A stretch of 41,647 nucleotides of DNA from Rhodobacterales bacterium (GTDB lineage: Bacteria; Pseudomonadota; Alphaproteobacteria; Rhodobacterales; Rhodobacteraceae). The stretch is taken from positions 1 to 41,647 of the forward strand of contig PDRW01000041.1 in the NCBI GenBank assembly GCA_002746935.1, written 5' to 3'. The notes under the pieces were generated by a model that saw only the letters and a list, made by a program, of their open reading frames with translations, made no database searches and was not told where the DNA came from. Made by a program: the position numbers and the translations under genes. Below are positions 9,780 to 17,901 of this stretch, one piece after another. How positions within the stretch are numbered: position 1 is the first letter of the stretch; each line of letters starts with the position of its first letter.

Positions 9780-9802
9780 TCCCCGTCCTTACCCGCTTCA
9801 CC

Positions 9803-9878
9803 CCCGACATGAAACCCGACATGAAACCCGGCAGCCCCGCCGGCGCGCCGGTTTTGGGCCGGTTTTGGGCCGGTTTCA
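9803..9878. repeat. Two adjacent 12-bp tandem repeats upstream of the permease
   Basis: CCCGACATGAAA occurs twice at 9803-9826, followed by CCCG. GCCGGTTTTGGG occurs twice at 9847-9870, followed by a partial GCCGGTTT. Both arrays lie in the divergent gap between the permease gene and the gene at 9933. Any promoter for either gene must overlap or flank them. Confidence 0.85.
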
Positions 9879-9932
9879 CCTGTCCAGAAAAACCGATATA
9901 TTGCCGTGAAACCCTCGCATTTTTCAGGTTCG

Positions 9933-10817
9933 ATGCGCGACATGCGGATTTGCTTCCATATCGGTGCCCACGAGACCGACAATGACCAGCTGGTGAAGTC
10001 TCTGCTGAAGAACGCAAAGGTTCTGCTCGCCAACAAGGTGGCGGTGCCGGGGCCGGGGCGTTACCGGCCGGTCATCAACAAGGTGCTGGACAAGCTGCGC
10101 GGCGGACGGGCGAGCCCCGACACCCAGGACGTGCTGCTCGAACAGATCCTCGACGCCGACGAACCCGAACGCCTGGTGCTGTCGAGCCCCTATTTCCTGT
10201 CGAACCACCCGGGCGCGCTGCGCAATGGACGCCTCTACCCGCGCGCCGCCGCCGCCACCCTGGGGTTGCGCAACCTGTTTCCCGACAACGAGGTCGAATT
10301 CTTCATCGCGGTGCGCAACCCGGCCACCTTCGTGCCGGCGCTGCACATGCGGCTGCAAAGCGCCCCGTTCACCGAATATACCGCCGGGATCGACCCCGAC
10401 ATGCTGGTCTGGTCCGACGTGATCCGCGACATCCGCGCCGCCTGCCCCGACGCGCCGGTCACCGTCTGGTGCAACGAGGATACGCCGCTGATCTGGCCGG
10501 AGGTGATGCACCGGATCACCGGGATTGCGCCGGAAACCCAGCTCATGGGCGGGTTCGACATTCTCGGCCGGATCATCGCCCGGGAGGGCATGAAGCGCCT
10601 GCGCGCCTATCTCGGCGCCCACCCGCCCGCGACCGAGGACCAGCGCCGCCGCATCCTTGCCGCCTTCCTCGACAAATACGCGCTTGAAGACGAGGTCGAG
10701 GAGGAACTCGACCTGCCGGGCTGGACGCCGGACCTCGTCGCCCAGTTCGGCGAGGTCTATGACGACGACATGACCGAACTGAGCCGTATCGACGGGGTGC
10801 GGCTGATTGAAGCATAA
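9933..10817 (+). CDS. Hypothetical protein with a sulfotransferase-like N-terminus
   Basis: A ~294-residue soluble protein. It begins MRDMRICFHIGAHETDN, which resembles the HIGxHKTG P-loop that opens bacterial sulfotransferase-like proteins, but the Lys-Thr-Gly needed to bind PAPS is replaced by Glu-Thr-Asp, so classical sulfotransferase activity is doubtful. Other visible stretches are LVLSSPYFLSNHPGAL and EFFIAVRNPATFVPAL, the latter like the second strand of such folds. The acidic C-terminus has no membrane segment. ATG 9933 and ATG 9942 are both possible starts. A 9-bp inverted repeat lies 70 bases after the stop. I would call it conserved-looking but functionally unassigned. Confidence 0.7.
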   Translation: MRDMRICFHIGAHETDNDQLVKSLLKNAKVLLANKVAVPGPGRYRPVINKVLDKLRGGRASPDTQDVLLEQILDADEPERLVLSSPYFLSNHPGALRNGRLYPRAAAATLGLRNLFPDNEVEFFIAVRNPATFVPALHMRLQSAPFTEYTAGIDPDMLVWSDVIRDIRAACPDAPVTVWCNEDTPLIWPEVMHRITGIAPETQLMGGFDILGRIIAREGMKRLRAYLGAHPPATEDQRRRILAAFLDKYALEDEVEEELDLPGWTPDLVAQFGEVYDDDMTELSRIDGVRLIEA

Positions 10818-10887
10818 AGACGCACGAGGCCGAACGAACCTGCCACCGGAGCTGAAGACCGGAGCCGAAGACGGTACGAAACGCCCT

Positions 10888-10912
10888 AGAAAGCGGGGCC
10901 CGACCGCTTTCT
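10888..10912. terminator. Symmetrical terminator-like hairpin
   Basis: AGAAAGCGG and CCGCTTTCT form a perfect 9-bp stem around a 7-base loop. The A-rich and T-rich ends of the stem would serve as a weak bidirectional terminator after the gene ending at 10817. No long T run follows. Confidence 0.5.
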
Positions 10913-10948
10913 GCCGAACAGCCGAATAATTTGCCCGGCTTCTTCCCT

Positions 10949-10963
10949 TGAGCATTTTACTCA
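10949..10963. promoter_or_regulatory. Candidate iron-responsive palindrome (TGA-N9-TCA) upstream of the imelysin operon
   Basis: The sequence TGAGCATTTTACTCA is TGA, nine bases, TCA, with a symmetrical TGAG/CTCA edge. It lies 49 bases before the start codon of the first imelysin gene. This matches the general form proposed for alphaproteobacterial iron boxes bound by Rrf2-family regulators (RirA or IscR). The palindrome is seen directly; regulation by iron is inferred from the form, the position and the operon content. Confidence 0.6.
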
Positions 10964-11011
10964 GGTAAGGCTCTTTCCCACGACTGACTACAATACCAGG
11001 AAGGACCACTC

Positions 11012-12262
11012 ATGAAGTTTGCCCTCACGACCACGGTCGCCGCTCTGGCGCTGGCCGCCCCGGCCTTTGCCGAAACCGACCGGGCCGCGATTCTCGACAA
11101 TTATGCCGACATCGCCAAGGCCGGATACGAGGACAGCCTGGCTCTTGCCAGGGAACTGAAGGTCGCCATCGACGCATTCGTCGCCGCGCCCTCCGACGCC
11201 ACGCTGCAAGCCGCCAAGACCGCATGGCTCGCCGCCCGCGTGCCCTACCAGCAGACCGAAGCCTACCGTTTCGGCAACCCGACGGTCGACGACTGGGAAG
11301 GCAAGGTCAACGCCTGGCCGCTCGACGAAGGCCTGATCGACTATATCGACGGCGACACCGGCGCCAACGAGGAAAACCCGTTCTCGACCGTCAACGTCAT
11401 CGCCAACCCGAAGCTCGAGGTCGGCGGCAAGACGATCGACGCCAGCGAGATCACCCCGGCGCTGCTCGAAAGCCTGCATGAGATCGACGGCATCGAAGAA
11501 AACGTCGCCACCGGCTACCACGCGATCGAATTCCTGCTCTGGGGCCAGGACCTCAACGGCACCGGGCACGGCGCCGGCGTGCGCCCGGTCACCGATTTCG
11601 ACACCGCCAATTGCACCGGCGGCAATTGCGATCGCCGCGCCGACTACCTCGTCGCCGCCACCGATCTGCTGATCACCGACCTTGAAGAGGCCGTGGCCAA
11701 CTGGTCGGACGGCGGTCAGGGCCGCAGCGAGGTCACCGCCGACACCGGCAAGGGCCTGGTCATGGCCTTCACCGGCATCGGCTCGCTCTCCTACGGCGAA
11801 CAGGCCGGTGAGCGGATGAAGCTCGGCCTCATGCTGCACGACCCGGAAGAAGAGCACGATTGCTTCTCCGACAACACGCATAATTCGCATTTCTACGACG
11901 GTCTCGGCGTGCGCAACGTCTACACCGGCCGTTATGTGCGGACCGACGGCTCCGTGGTCTCCGGCCCGAGCCTGCACGATCTGGTGACCGAGCTCGACCC
12001 GGCCGTCGCTTCGGCGCTGCTCAACGACATGAACAACACCATGATCTCCCTCGGCGCGATCAAGACCGCCGCCGAAGCCGGCACCTCCTATGACCAGATG
12101 CTGGGCATCGACGCGCCGAGCAACGCGCTGGTTCAGGACGCGGTCGACGATCTGGTGGCCCAGACCCGCAACATCGAGCGCGCCGTGGCGCTGGTGGGTG
12201 TCGAAGGCTTCACCCTCGAAGGGTCGGATTCGCTCGACAACCCGGACGCCGTGTTCCAGTGA
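11012..12262 (+). CDS. Imelysin-family periplasmic iron-regulated protein (IrpA/ICMP-like)
   Basis: A 416-residue exported protein. The signal peptide is about residues 1-20 (MKFALTTT...AFA). The core shows the imelysin signature GYHAIEFLLWGQD at 168-180 with the HxxE pair His170 and Glu173, and a second helical repeat containing GIGSLSYGEQAGERMKLGL. Imelysins (formerly peptidase M75) are periplasmic or surface proteins expressed under iron limitation; most are thought to bind iron rather than cut proteins. GGAAGGA precedes the ATG. It is first of four overlapping or adjacent genes and lies behind a TGA-N9-TCA palindrome. A strong hairpin 20 bases after its stop may make it the most highly expressed member. 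Confidence 0.93.
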   Translation: MKFALTTTVAALALAAPAFAETDRAAILDNYADIAKAGYEDSLALARELKVAIDAFVAAPSDATLQAAKTAWLAARVPYQQTEAYRFGNPTVDDWEGKVNAWPLDEGLIDYIDGDTGANEENPFSTVNVIANPKLEVGGKTIDASEITPALLESLHEIDGIEENVATGYHAIEFLLWGQDLNGTGHGAGVRPVTDFDTANCTGGNCDRRADYLVAATDLLITDLEEAVANWSDGGQGRSEVTADTGKGLVMAFTGIGSLSYGEQAGERMKLGLMLHDPEEEHDCFSDNTHNSHFYDGLGVRNVYTGRYVRTDGSVVSGPSLHDLVTELDPAVASALLNDMNNTMISLGAIKTAAEAGTSYDQMLGIDAPSNALVQDAVDDLVAQTRNIERAVALVGVEGFTLEGSDSLDNPDAVFQ

Positions 12263-13866
12263 CCCCGGCGAAAGCGATATTGGGGAGGGCGGCCACCGCC
12301 CTCCCCTTTCTGTTGGGGCCGGGCCTGTTGGCCCCCGCACTGTTGACACTCGTTCTGTCGACACCGGCGCACGGCGAGCCCTCCGGCCCACCACCCTTCA
12401 GCCCTCCGCCCTACGGCAGCCCGCAGCTCGACGTGGTGCCCTTCACCGAAGCCGAGGCCGGGCGGATCGCCGGGGTTCTGGCACCCGTGCAGGATTTCAC
12501 CCGGTCCGAACGCTTCGAGGCACGCCCCGCCGGGGCGGCGACCCGCATGGGCGCTGACGGGCCGGACGCCTTCCTGCACCCCTCCGCCAATATGGACGAC
12601 ATCCGCGGGCTCGATTTCGAGGTCGGCCGCAGCCTGTTCGAAAAGCTCTGGGTCGCGGCGCCTTCCGCCACCACCGCGAGCGACGGGCTGGGGCCGCTCT
12701 ACAACGCCCGCGCCTGCTCCAATTGCCACCCGGCCAACGGCCGCGGCCGCCCGCCCGACAGCCCCGGCGCCGACGCGCTGACCATGGTGCTGCGGGTGTC
12801 GGTGCCCGACGCGGTGAGCGATCTCCCCCCGGAGGTGCTCGCCCGCCTGCCCAATGCGCCGGAGCCCAATTACGGCCTCCAGATGCAGGACCGCTCGCTG
12901 CCCGGCATCCCCGCCGAAGGCCGCCTGAATGTCAGCTACACCCCCCTGCCCGTCACCCTCGGCGACGGCACATCGGTCGAGCTGCGCGCGCCCGCCTACA
13001 GCGTCGCCGCGCCCGGCTATGGCCCGCTCCACCCGGAGGCGAAGCTTTCGCCCCGCGTGGCACCGCAGATGATCGGGCTCGGGCTGATCGAAGCGATCCC
13101 CGAAGCGCAGATCCTCGCCCATGCCGACCCCGACGATGCCGATGGCGACGGTATTTCCGGCCGCCCCAATGTGGTCTGGGCCCGTGGCCACGACCAATGG
13201 ATGATCGGCCGCTTCGGCCACAAGGCCGGGGCCCCCACCGTGCGGGCACAATCGATGGACGCGCTGAACGGCGACATCGGCCTGTCGAACCCGCATCACC
13301 CCGCCGCCGCCGGCGATTGCACCGGAACCCAGACCGCCTGCCAGGCCGCCCCCGATGGCAACACCGCCACCCAGGACGGGCTCGAAGCGGGCAGCATCGT
13401 TGCCGATCTGATCACCCTGTTCAGCGCCAATGTCGCCGTCCCCGCCCGGCGCGACATTGACGACCCGGAGGTGCTGCGCGGCAAGGCGCTGTTCTACGGG
13501 GCGGGCTGCACCGCCTGCCATGTGCCCAAATTCGTCACCCACCGGCTGGAGGGCGCGCCCGAACAGAGCTTCCAGCTGGTCTGGCCGTGGTCGGATTTCC
13601 TGCTGCACGACATGGGGCCGGGCCTCGCCGACGACCGGCGCGAATGGCAGGCCACGGGGCGCGAATGGCGCACCGCGCCGCTCTGGGGCATCGGCCTCAC
13701 CGAGACGGTGAGCGGGCACACGAATTTCCTGCATGACGGGCGGGCGCGCAACCTGCTCGAAGCGGTGCTCTGGCATGGCGGCGAAGCTTTCGCCGCACGC
13801 GAAGCCGTGCGCCTGATGGACAAACCCGACCGCGACGCGCTGGTCGCCTTTCTGGAGTCGCTCTGA
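12259..13866 (+). CDS. Di-haem oxidoreductase (DHOR / DUF1111 family)
   Basis: A 535-residue c-type cytochrome predicted to be periplasmic. The N-terminal ~39 residues form a signal peptide ending STPAHG. Two haem-binding CxxCH sites are present: CSNCH (Cys153, Cys156, His157) and CTACH (Cys417, Cys420, His421). An extra cysteine pair in DCTGTQTACQ may be a disulfide. Such proteins accompany imelysins and are often annotated 'thiol oxidoreductase'. The gene starts with GTG in a 4-base GTGA overlap with the imelysin stop, implying coupled translation. The codons for residues 9-16 form a GC-rich hairpin followed by TTTCTGTT, so the gene contains its own likely attenuator. It may re-oxidise or reduce iron during uptake, but the redox partner is unknown. 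Confidence 0.9.
   Translation: MTPAKAILGRAATALPFLLGPGLLAPALLTLVLSTPAHGEPSGPPPFSPPPYGSPQLDVVPFTEAEAGRIAGVLAPVQDFTRSERFEARPAGAATRMGADGPDAFLHPSANMDDIRGLDFEVGRSLFEKLWVAAPSATTASDGLGPLYNARACSNCHPANGRGRPPDSPGADALTMVLRVSVPDAVSDLPPEVLARLPNAPEPNYGLQMQDRSLPGIPAEGRLNVSYTPLPVTLGDGTSVELRAPAYSVAAPGYGPLHPEAKLSPRVAPQMIGLGLIEAIPEAQILAHADPDDADGDGISGRPNVVWARGHDQWMIGRFGHKAGAPTVRAQSMDALNGDIGLSNPHHPAAAGDCTGTQTACQAAPDGNTATQDGLEAGSIVADLITLFSANVAVPARRDIDDPEVLRGKALFYGAGCTACHVPKFVTHRLEGAPEQSFQLVWPWSDFLLHDMGPGLADDRREWQATGREWRTAPLWGIGLTETVSGHTNFLHDGRARNLLEAVLWHGGEAFAAREAVRLMDKPDRDALVAFLESL
12282..12313 (+). terminator. Terminator-like hairpin inside the di-haem oxidoreductase signal-peptide codons
   Basis: GGGGAGGGCGG and CCGCCCTCCCC make a perfect 11-bp stem with a CCA loop, followed directly by TTTCTGTT. 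It begins 20 bases after the imelysin stop codon, the usual place for an intrinsic terminator, yet lies within the next reading frame. Partial termination would give more imelysin than downstream product. Confidence 0.65.
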
Positions 13867-14919
13867 ATGATCCGTCCTGACCTTTTCCGCCACCTGCCCG
13901 CCACTGCGGGCGCCGCCCTCGCCCTTGCGGGGTTCATCGCCATGGCCCCCCCGGCCAGCGCCGGGCCCGACCATACGGCGCTGCGCGAACGCGCTCTGGG
14001 CGTGCTGGAAGCCCAGTTCGGCGCCTTCCGGCAGGAAAGCGGCAAGCTCGCCGCGGCCTCGTCGGCCTATTGCGCCGGCACCCTCGCCGAAGCCGAGTAT
14101 CTCGACCGCCTGAAAACCACCTGGCTCACCTGGGCGCCGCTTGACGCCTGGCAGTTCGGGCCCATCGAACAGCGCGCCGCGGTGCTGACCATCGCCTTCT
14201 GGCCCGACAAGAAGGATTATGTCGGCCGTGGCCTGAAGGCGCTGACCGCCCTGCCCGAAGAGCGGCTGGCCGACCCGGCGACCATCGCTGCGGGCTCTGC
14301 GGCGGCCCAGGGCCTGCCGGCCCTCGCGCGGCTCATGGTCAGCGATCTGCCCGCCTGCCCCGCGGTGATCGGAATCTCGGCGCATCTGAACGACCTCGCC
14401 GACACGCTCTACGCCGATTGGTTCGACGATAACGGCTGGGCCGATCTGATGCGCCAGGCCGGGCCGGACAATCCGGTCTATCTCACCGGGGCAGAGGTCA
14501 CCAAGGCGCTGTTTTCCTCGATCACCTTCGAGCTCACGGTGATCGCCGACATGCGCCTCGGCCGGCCGCTCGGCAGTTTCGACAAGCCGCGCCCCAAACG
14601 CGCCGAGGCCCGGCGCATCGGCCTCAGCCTCGCGATCATCGACGCCCAGCTTGCCGGCCTCGCCGACATGCTGCGCGAGGGCTTTGCGGGCGACGTGCCG
14701 GATGCGGCGCGGCAGAAACTGCTCGACGCCATCGCCGAGACCCGCAGGCGGATCGGCAAGATCGGCCTGCCGCTGGACAAGGCGGTCGACGATCCGATGA
14801 CCCGGATCCGGGTCGAAGGTTTGCAGACCCAGGTGCGCTACCTGTTCGCGCTGTTCTCCGAAGAGATCGGCCCGAGCCTCGGGGTCGAAAGCGGGTTTTC
14901 CCCCGCCGACGGCGACTGA
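13867..14919 (+). CDS. Second imelysin-family protein
   Basis: A 350-residue imelysin-like protein, shorter than the first. A signal peptide of about 32 residues ends PPASA. Recognisable imelysin features are the tryptophan-rich WLTWAPLDAWQFGPIEQR near residue 80 and the helical C-terminal half. The HxxE motif of the first copy is not evident, so metal binding may differ. It begins immediately after the preceding stop. The arrangement of two imelysins flanking a di-haem protein, followed by DUF1513, is a recurring operon in alphaproteobacteria and suggests a periplasmic iron-handling complex; the biochemical role of this copy is not established. Confidence 0.87.
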   Translation: MIRPDLFRHLPATAGAALALAGFIAMAPPASAGPDHTALRERALGVLEAQFGAFRQESGKLAAASSAYCAGTLAEAEYLDRLKTTWLTWAPLDAWQFGPIEQRAAVLTIAFWPDKKDYVGRGLKALTALPEERLADPATIAAGSAAAQGLPALARLMVSDLPACPAVIGISAHLNDLADTLYADWFDDNGWADLMRQAGPDNPVYLTGAEVTKALFSSITFELTVIADMRLGRPLGSFDKPRPKRAEARRIGLSLAIIDAQLAGLADMLREGFAGDVPDAARQKLLDAIAETRRRIGKIGLPLDKAVDDPMTRIRVEGLQTQVRYLFALFSEEIGPSLGVESGFSPADGD

Positions 14920-14923
14920 GCCT

Positions 14924-16018
14924 ATGCGCCGGCGCTATTTCCTCGGTGCCGCCGTCGCGGCGCTCGGGGCCGGATGCGCCCCGGCCTGGGCCGATATTGC
15001 CGGCCATGAGCCGCTCTGTCTCACCGCCGGAAACCGCCCGGACAACAGCACCTTTCTGATCGGGTTGTCGCTCGGCGGCCGGGTGCTGTTCAGCCACCCC
15101 CTGCCCGGACGCGGCCACGCGGCGGCAGTGCATCCCGACCGCGCCGAGGCGGTCGCCTTCGCCCGGCGGCCCGGGCGCTTCGGGCTGGTGATCGACTGCG
15201 CCACCGGCCGCGAGATCGCCCGGCTGGAAACCCCCGAAGAGACCCATTTCTACGGCCATGGCGCCTTCACCGCCGACGGCCGCTTCCTGCTCACCACCGA
15301 AAACGCCTTCGACATCCCCGATGGGCGGATCGGCATCTGGGACGCCGAAAAGCGCTATACGCGGGTGGACGATGTCGCCTCCGGCGGGCTGGGACCGCAT
15401 GAGATCATCCGGCTCGCGAGCGGCGCTTTCGCGGTGGCAAACGGCGGCATCCGCACCCATCCCGCCTTCCCCCGCGCCAAGCTCAACCTGCCCGACATGA
15501 TGACCGGGCTTGCGGTGCTCTCGGAAAGCGGCGAACTGCTGGAGGACTGGCGCTTCGACGGGTCGCAGCCTGCGGCGCAGCAGGGCGCCCTGCCCCGGAA
15601 TTCGATCCGCCATATCGCCGAGGACGCGCGCGGCGGCATCGTCGCCGCGCTGCAATGGCAGGGCGACCCGCGGGTCGCGGTGCCGCTCGCCGCCCGTTTC
15701 ACGCCGGGCCACCCGCCGGAGGTTCTCGACCACCCAGACACCCCCGCCCTCACCCATTACGCGGGCTCGGTTGCGGTGGCCGAAAGCGGCACCATCGCGG
15801 TGACCGGCCCGAAGGGCGGGCGGGTGCTGTTCTTCGACCAGAGCGGCCGGGCGGCGGGCAGCACCGCGCTCACCGAGGCCAGCGGCGTCGCCCGCGCCCC
15901 GGAGGGGCTCGCGATCACCTGCGCGGGCGGGCTGGCTCTGGCCGCGGACGGCGACATCCGGCGGGTGCCGGTGGAGGGCGACTGGCGCTGGGACAACCAT
16001 CTCGTGCGCGTGGGGTGA
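14924..16018 (+). CDS. DUF1513 periplasmic beta-propeller-like protein
   Basis: A 364-residue protein of the DUF1513 type. The start MRRRYFLGAAVAALG resembles a twin-arginine export signal, with cleavage near ADIAG or, less likely, a lipobox at LGAGC. The body has repeating strand-like blocks such as HAAAVHPDRAEAVAFARRPG and FYGHGAFTADGRFLLTTEN, consistent with a propeller. DUF1513 is the usual fourth gene of imelysin operons; its function is unknown. It starts five bases after the second imelysin stop. Tat export would imply that it folds, or binds a cofactor, before secretion. Confidence 0.85.
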   Translation: MRRRYFLGAAVAALGAGCAPAWADIAGHEPLCLTAGNRPDNSTFLIGLSLGGRVLFSHPLPGRGHAAAVHPDRAEAVAFARRPGRFGLVIDCATGREIARLETPEETHFYGHGAFTADGRFLLTTENAFDIPDGRIGIWDAEKRYTRVDDVASGGLGPHEIIRLASGAFAVANGGIRTHPAFPRAKLNLPDMMTGLAVLSESGELLEDWRFDGSQPAAQQGALPRNSIRHIAEDARGGIVAALQWQGDPRVAVPLAARFTPGHPPEVLDHPDTPALTHYAGSVAVAESGTIAVTGPKGGRVLFFDQSGRAAGSTALTEASGVARAPEGLAITCAGGLALAADGDIRRVPVEGDWRWDNHLVRVG

Positions 16019-16124
16019 GCGGCGGCGAGACCTGTCAAATACCTGAAGAAAGCCACACAACCCACTGCACGCCAAAGATTTTCCTTGCGGAGCGATCACC
16101 AGCCCGCCAGCAAAGCCAGCGCCT

Positions 16125-17264
16125 CTACTCCTCCAGCAGATGCTCGTAGCGCGCGTCGGTCAGGGTCTTGAGGAAGGCCACCAGCGCGTCCACCCGCTGA
16201 TCGTCAAGCGCCGGCCCATGGGTCAGCTCCTCCGTCGACAAGGTTGACGGCACCGGGGCGGGACGGAACATCTCGCCGGTCTCGGGATTGATCTTCCGCT
16301 TGTCGACCCGCGTGTTGTACTGGTTGTAAAACAGCACCACGGTGCGCAGATCGTGGAACACGCCGTTGTGCATGTAAGGCCCGGTCACCGCGACATTGCG
16401 CAAGGTGGGGGTGCGGAACTTGCCGCGTTCTTCCGGGGCCCCGGCAACCTCCGGGTTGAGCGCAAGCCCGTCATCCACCGTGCCCGGTTCCACCCCGTTC
16501 AGCGCCCTGAGCTCAAGGTTTTCGGGCACGCCGATATTGTGATAGCTGAAATCGGTGAAGGTCTCGCGCCGGTCCATCAGACTGTCGCCGACCTGGTGAC
16601 ACAGGTTGCAATTGGTAAACTGCTGCGAGAAGAACAACACCCGCCCGAGCTCTTCGAGATCGGTCAGCTCCGCCTCACCGGCAAGGAACCGGTCGTATTT
16701 CGAACTGAACGGGCTGAACGGGTCGGTGCGTTCGAAGGCGGCAATCGCCTGGGTCATGGCGTCATAGGCGGCGGCATCGTCGTCGAGGATGCCGGGGCCG
16801 AACACCGCCGGGAAGGCCGCGAGATAGACCGGATCTTCCTTGAGCCGCGCCACCACCGCCGCCTTGTCGGCCATGCCCATCTCGACCGGGTTGAGCGGCG
16901 GGCCACCGGCCTGATCCTCGAGCCGCGAGGCGCGCCCGTCGAGGAACTGGCCGCCGAACCAGGCGCCGTCTTCACCCCTGTGAAATTCCGGCGTGAGCGC
17001 GGCATACATCGCCGTCGGCGCGTTGCGGTCGCCGATCGAGCTGCCGTCATCGCCGAGCGACGCGTCCATGCCGCGCGGGTCGGCAAAGGCGAAGTCCGGG
17101 TCGTGGCAGGTGGCGCAGGCCTGGGTGCGGTTGGCCGAAAGGTTCACGTCGAAGAACAGCCGTTCGCCGAGGGCTTCGGGCGTGTCGGGCAGGGCCTCTT
17201 CCGCCAGCGCCCCTCCGCCGACACCGGCACTCAGAAGGCCCAGGGCCAGAAAGGTCTTTCGCAT
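16125..17264 (-). CDS. Di-haem cytochrome c peroxidase / MauG-like protein
   Basis: A 379-residue periplasmic protein. A signal peptide covers about residues 1-21 (MRKTFLALG...ALAEE). Two haem sites are visible: CATCH (Cys50, Cys53, His54) and CNLCH (Cys219, Cys222, His223). GPYMHNGVF near the C-terminus is a conserved feature of the family. Such enzymes reduce hydrogen peroxide with electrons from cytochrome c, or act as MauG-like oxidases. The start at 17264 has AAGGGGA six bases upstream; the reading frame continues upstream but without family sequence. It is convergent with the imelysin operon and divergent from the DUF2218 gene. Its place beside iron-storage genes suggests a role in peroxide defence, which is inferred. 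Confidence 0.92.
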   Translation of the reverse strand: MRKTFLALGLLSAGVGGGALAEEALPDTPEALGERLFFDVNLSANRTQACATCHDPDFAFADPRGMDASLGDDGSSIGDRNAPTAMYAALTPEFHRGEDGAWFGGQFLDGRASRLEDQAGGPPLNPVEMGMADKAAVVARLKEDPVYLAAFPAVFGPGILDDDAAAYDAMTQAIAAFERTDPFSPFSSKYDRFLAGEAELTDLEELGRVLFFSQQFTNCNLCHQVGDSLMDRRETFTDFSYHNIGVPENLELRALNGVEPGTVDDGLALNPEVAGAPEERGKFRTPTLRNVAVTGPYMHNGVFHDLRTVVLFYNQYNTRVDKRKINPETGEMFRPAPVPSTLSTEELTHGPALDDQRVDALVAFLKTLTDARYEHLLEE

Positions 17265-17415
17265 TGCTTTCCCCTTGTTTTTGTTATGTATCTGTTTCGG
17301 ACGGGCGGGCCCTGCAATGATCCATGTCAAGCGCAGGCACGGGCGGGGGTTGAAACCGCACGGCGAATCGGCGACGTCCCCGCAGCCTGACGAGGCCACG
17401 GAGACCGGAGCCGCC

Positions 17416-17808
17416 ATGTATGAAATGACAGGGAAATTTGCCACCGCCCACGGGTCGAAATACCTTCAGCAATTGTGCAAGCATTTCGGCCACAGCCAGG
17501 AGGTGGAGTTCACCCCGGAGACGGGCCGGATCCGCTTCGCGATGGGCGTGGCGCATCTGTCCGCCGATGCCACCGGCCTCACCCTGCGCTGGGAGCTTCA
17601 CAAAGACGACGCCTATGCCGGCGCGCAACATGTGATCGACAGCCACCTGCGGCGCCTTGCCTTCCGCGAGGACTTTGCCCATATGGAATGGGACCGGCCC
17701 TTGCCGTTCACGGCCCGCTCGCTGAAGGCGCGTGCAGCGGAAGCTTTCCGCAACCGCGCGCCGCGTCTTCATGCGGCACTGAAGAAGGCGGCCGGGCGCA
17801 ACAGCTGA
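17416..17808 (+). CDS. DUF2218 domain protein
   Basis: A 130-residue protein. Residues 5-95 follow the DUF2218 pattern: a GSKYLQQLCKHFGH block, then strands containing GRIRFAMGVAHLSAD, then a helix ending HLRRLAFRED. A basic C-terminal tail of ~35 residues follows and may bind nucleic acid or membrane. DUF2218 proteins often sit near siderophore-reductase or iron genes, and here the neighbours are a cytochrome peroxidase and ferritin. GGAG six bases before ATG 17416 fixes the start. Function is unknown; an iron-related role is inferred from context. Confidence 0.85.
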   Translation: MYEMTGKFATAHGSKYLQQLCKHFGHSQEVEFTPETGRIRFAMGVAHLSADATGLTLRWELHKDDAYAGAQHVIDSHLRRLAFREDFAHMEWDRPLPFTARSLKARAAEAFRNRAPRLHAALKKAAGRNS

Positions 17809-17864
17809 GCCATCGTTTTCAGGCCGCGACACTCCGTTTCCGGCCTGTCTGAACGTAGCCAACC

Positions 17865-17883
17865 CGATGCTTTCGGAGCATCG
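17865..17883 (+). promoter_or_regulatory. Hairpin just upstream of the ferritin ribosome binding site
   Basis: CGATGCT and AGCATCG form a perfect 7-bp stem with loop TTCGG. It ends about seven bases before the AAGGAA that serves the ferritin start. It could modulate translation or protect the 5' end of the message. Only the structure is seen; function is inferred. Confidence 0.45.
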
Positions 17884-17901
17884 ACATTGAAAGGAAATCA
17901 G

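Noticed and set aside
17806-17821. Iron-box-like TGA...TCA before ferritin
   Set aside because: The spacing is ten bases, not nine, and the TGA is the stop codon of the preceding gene.
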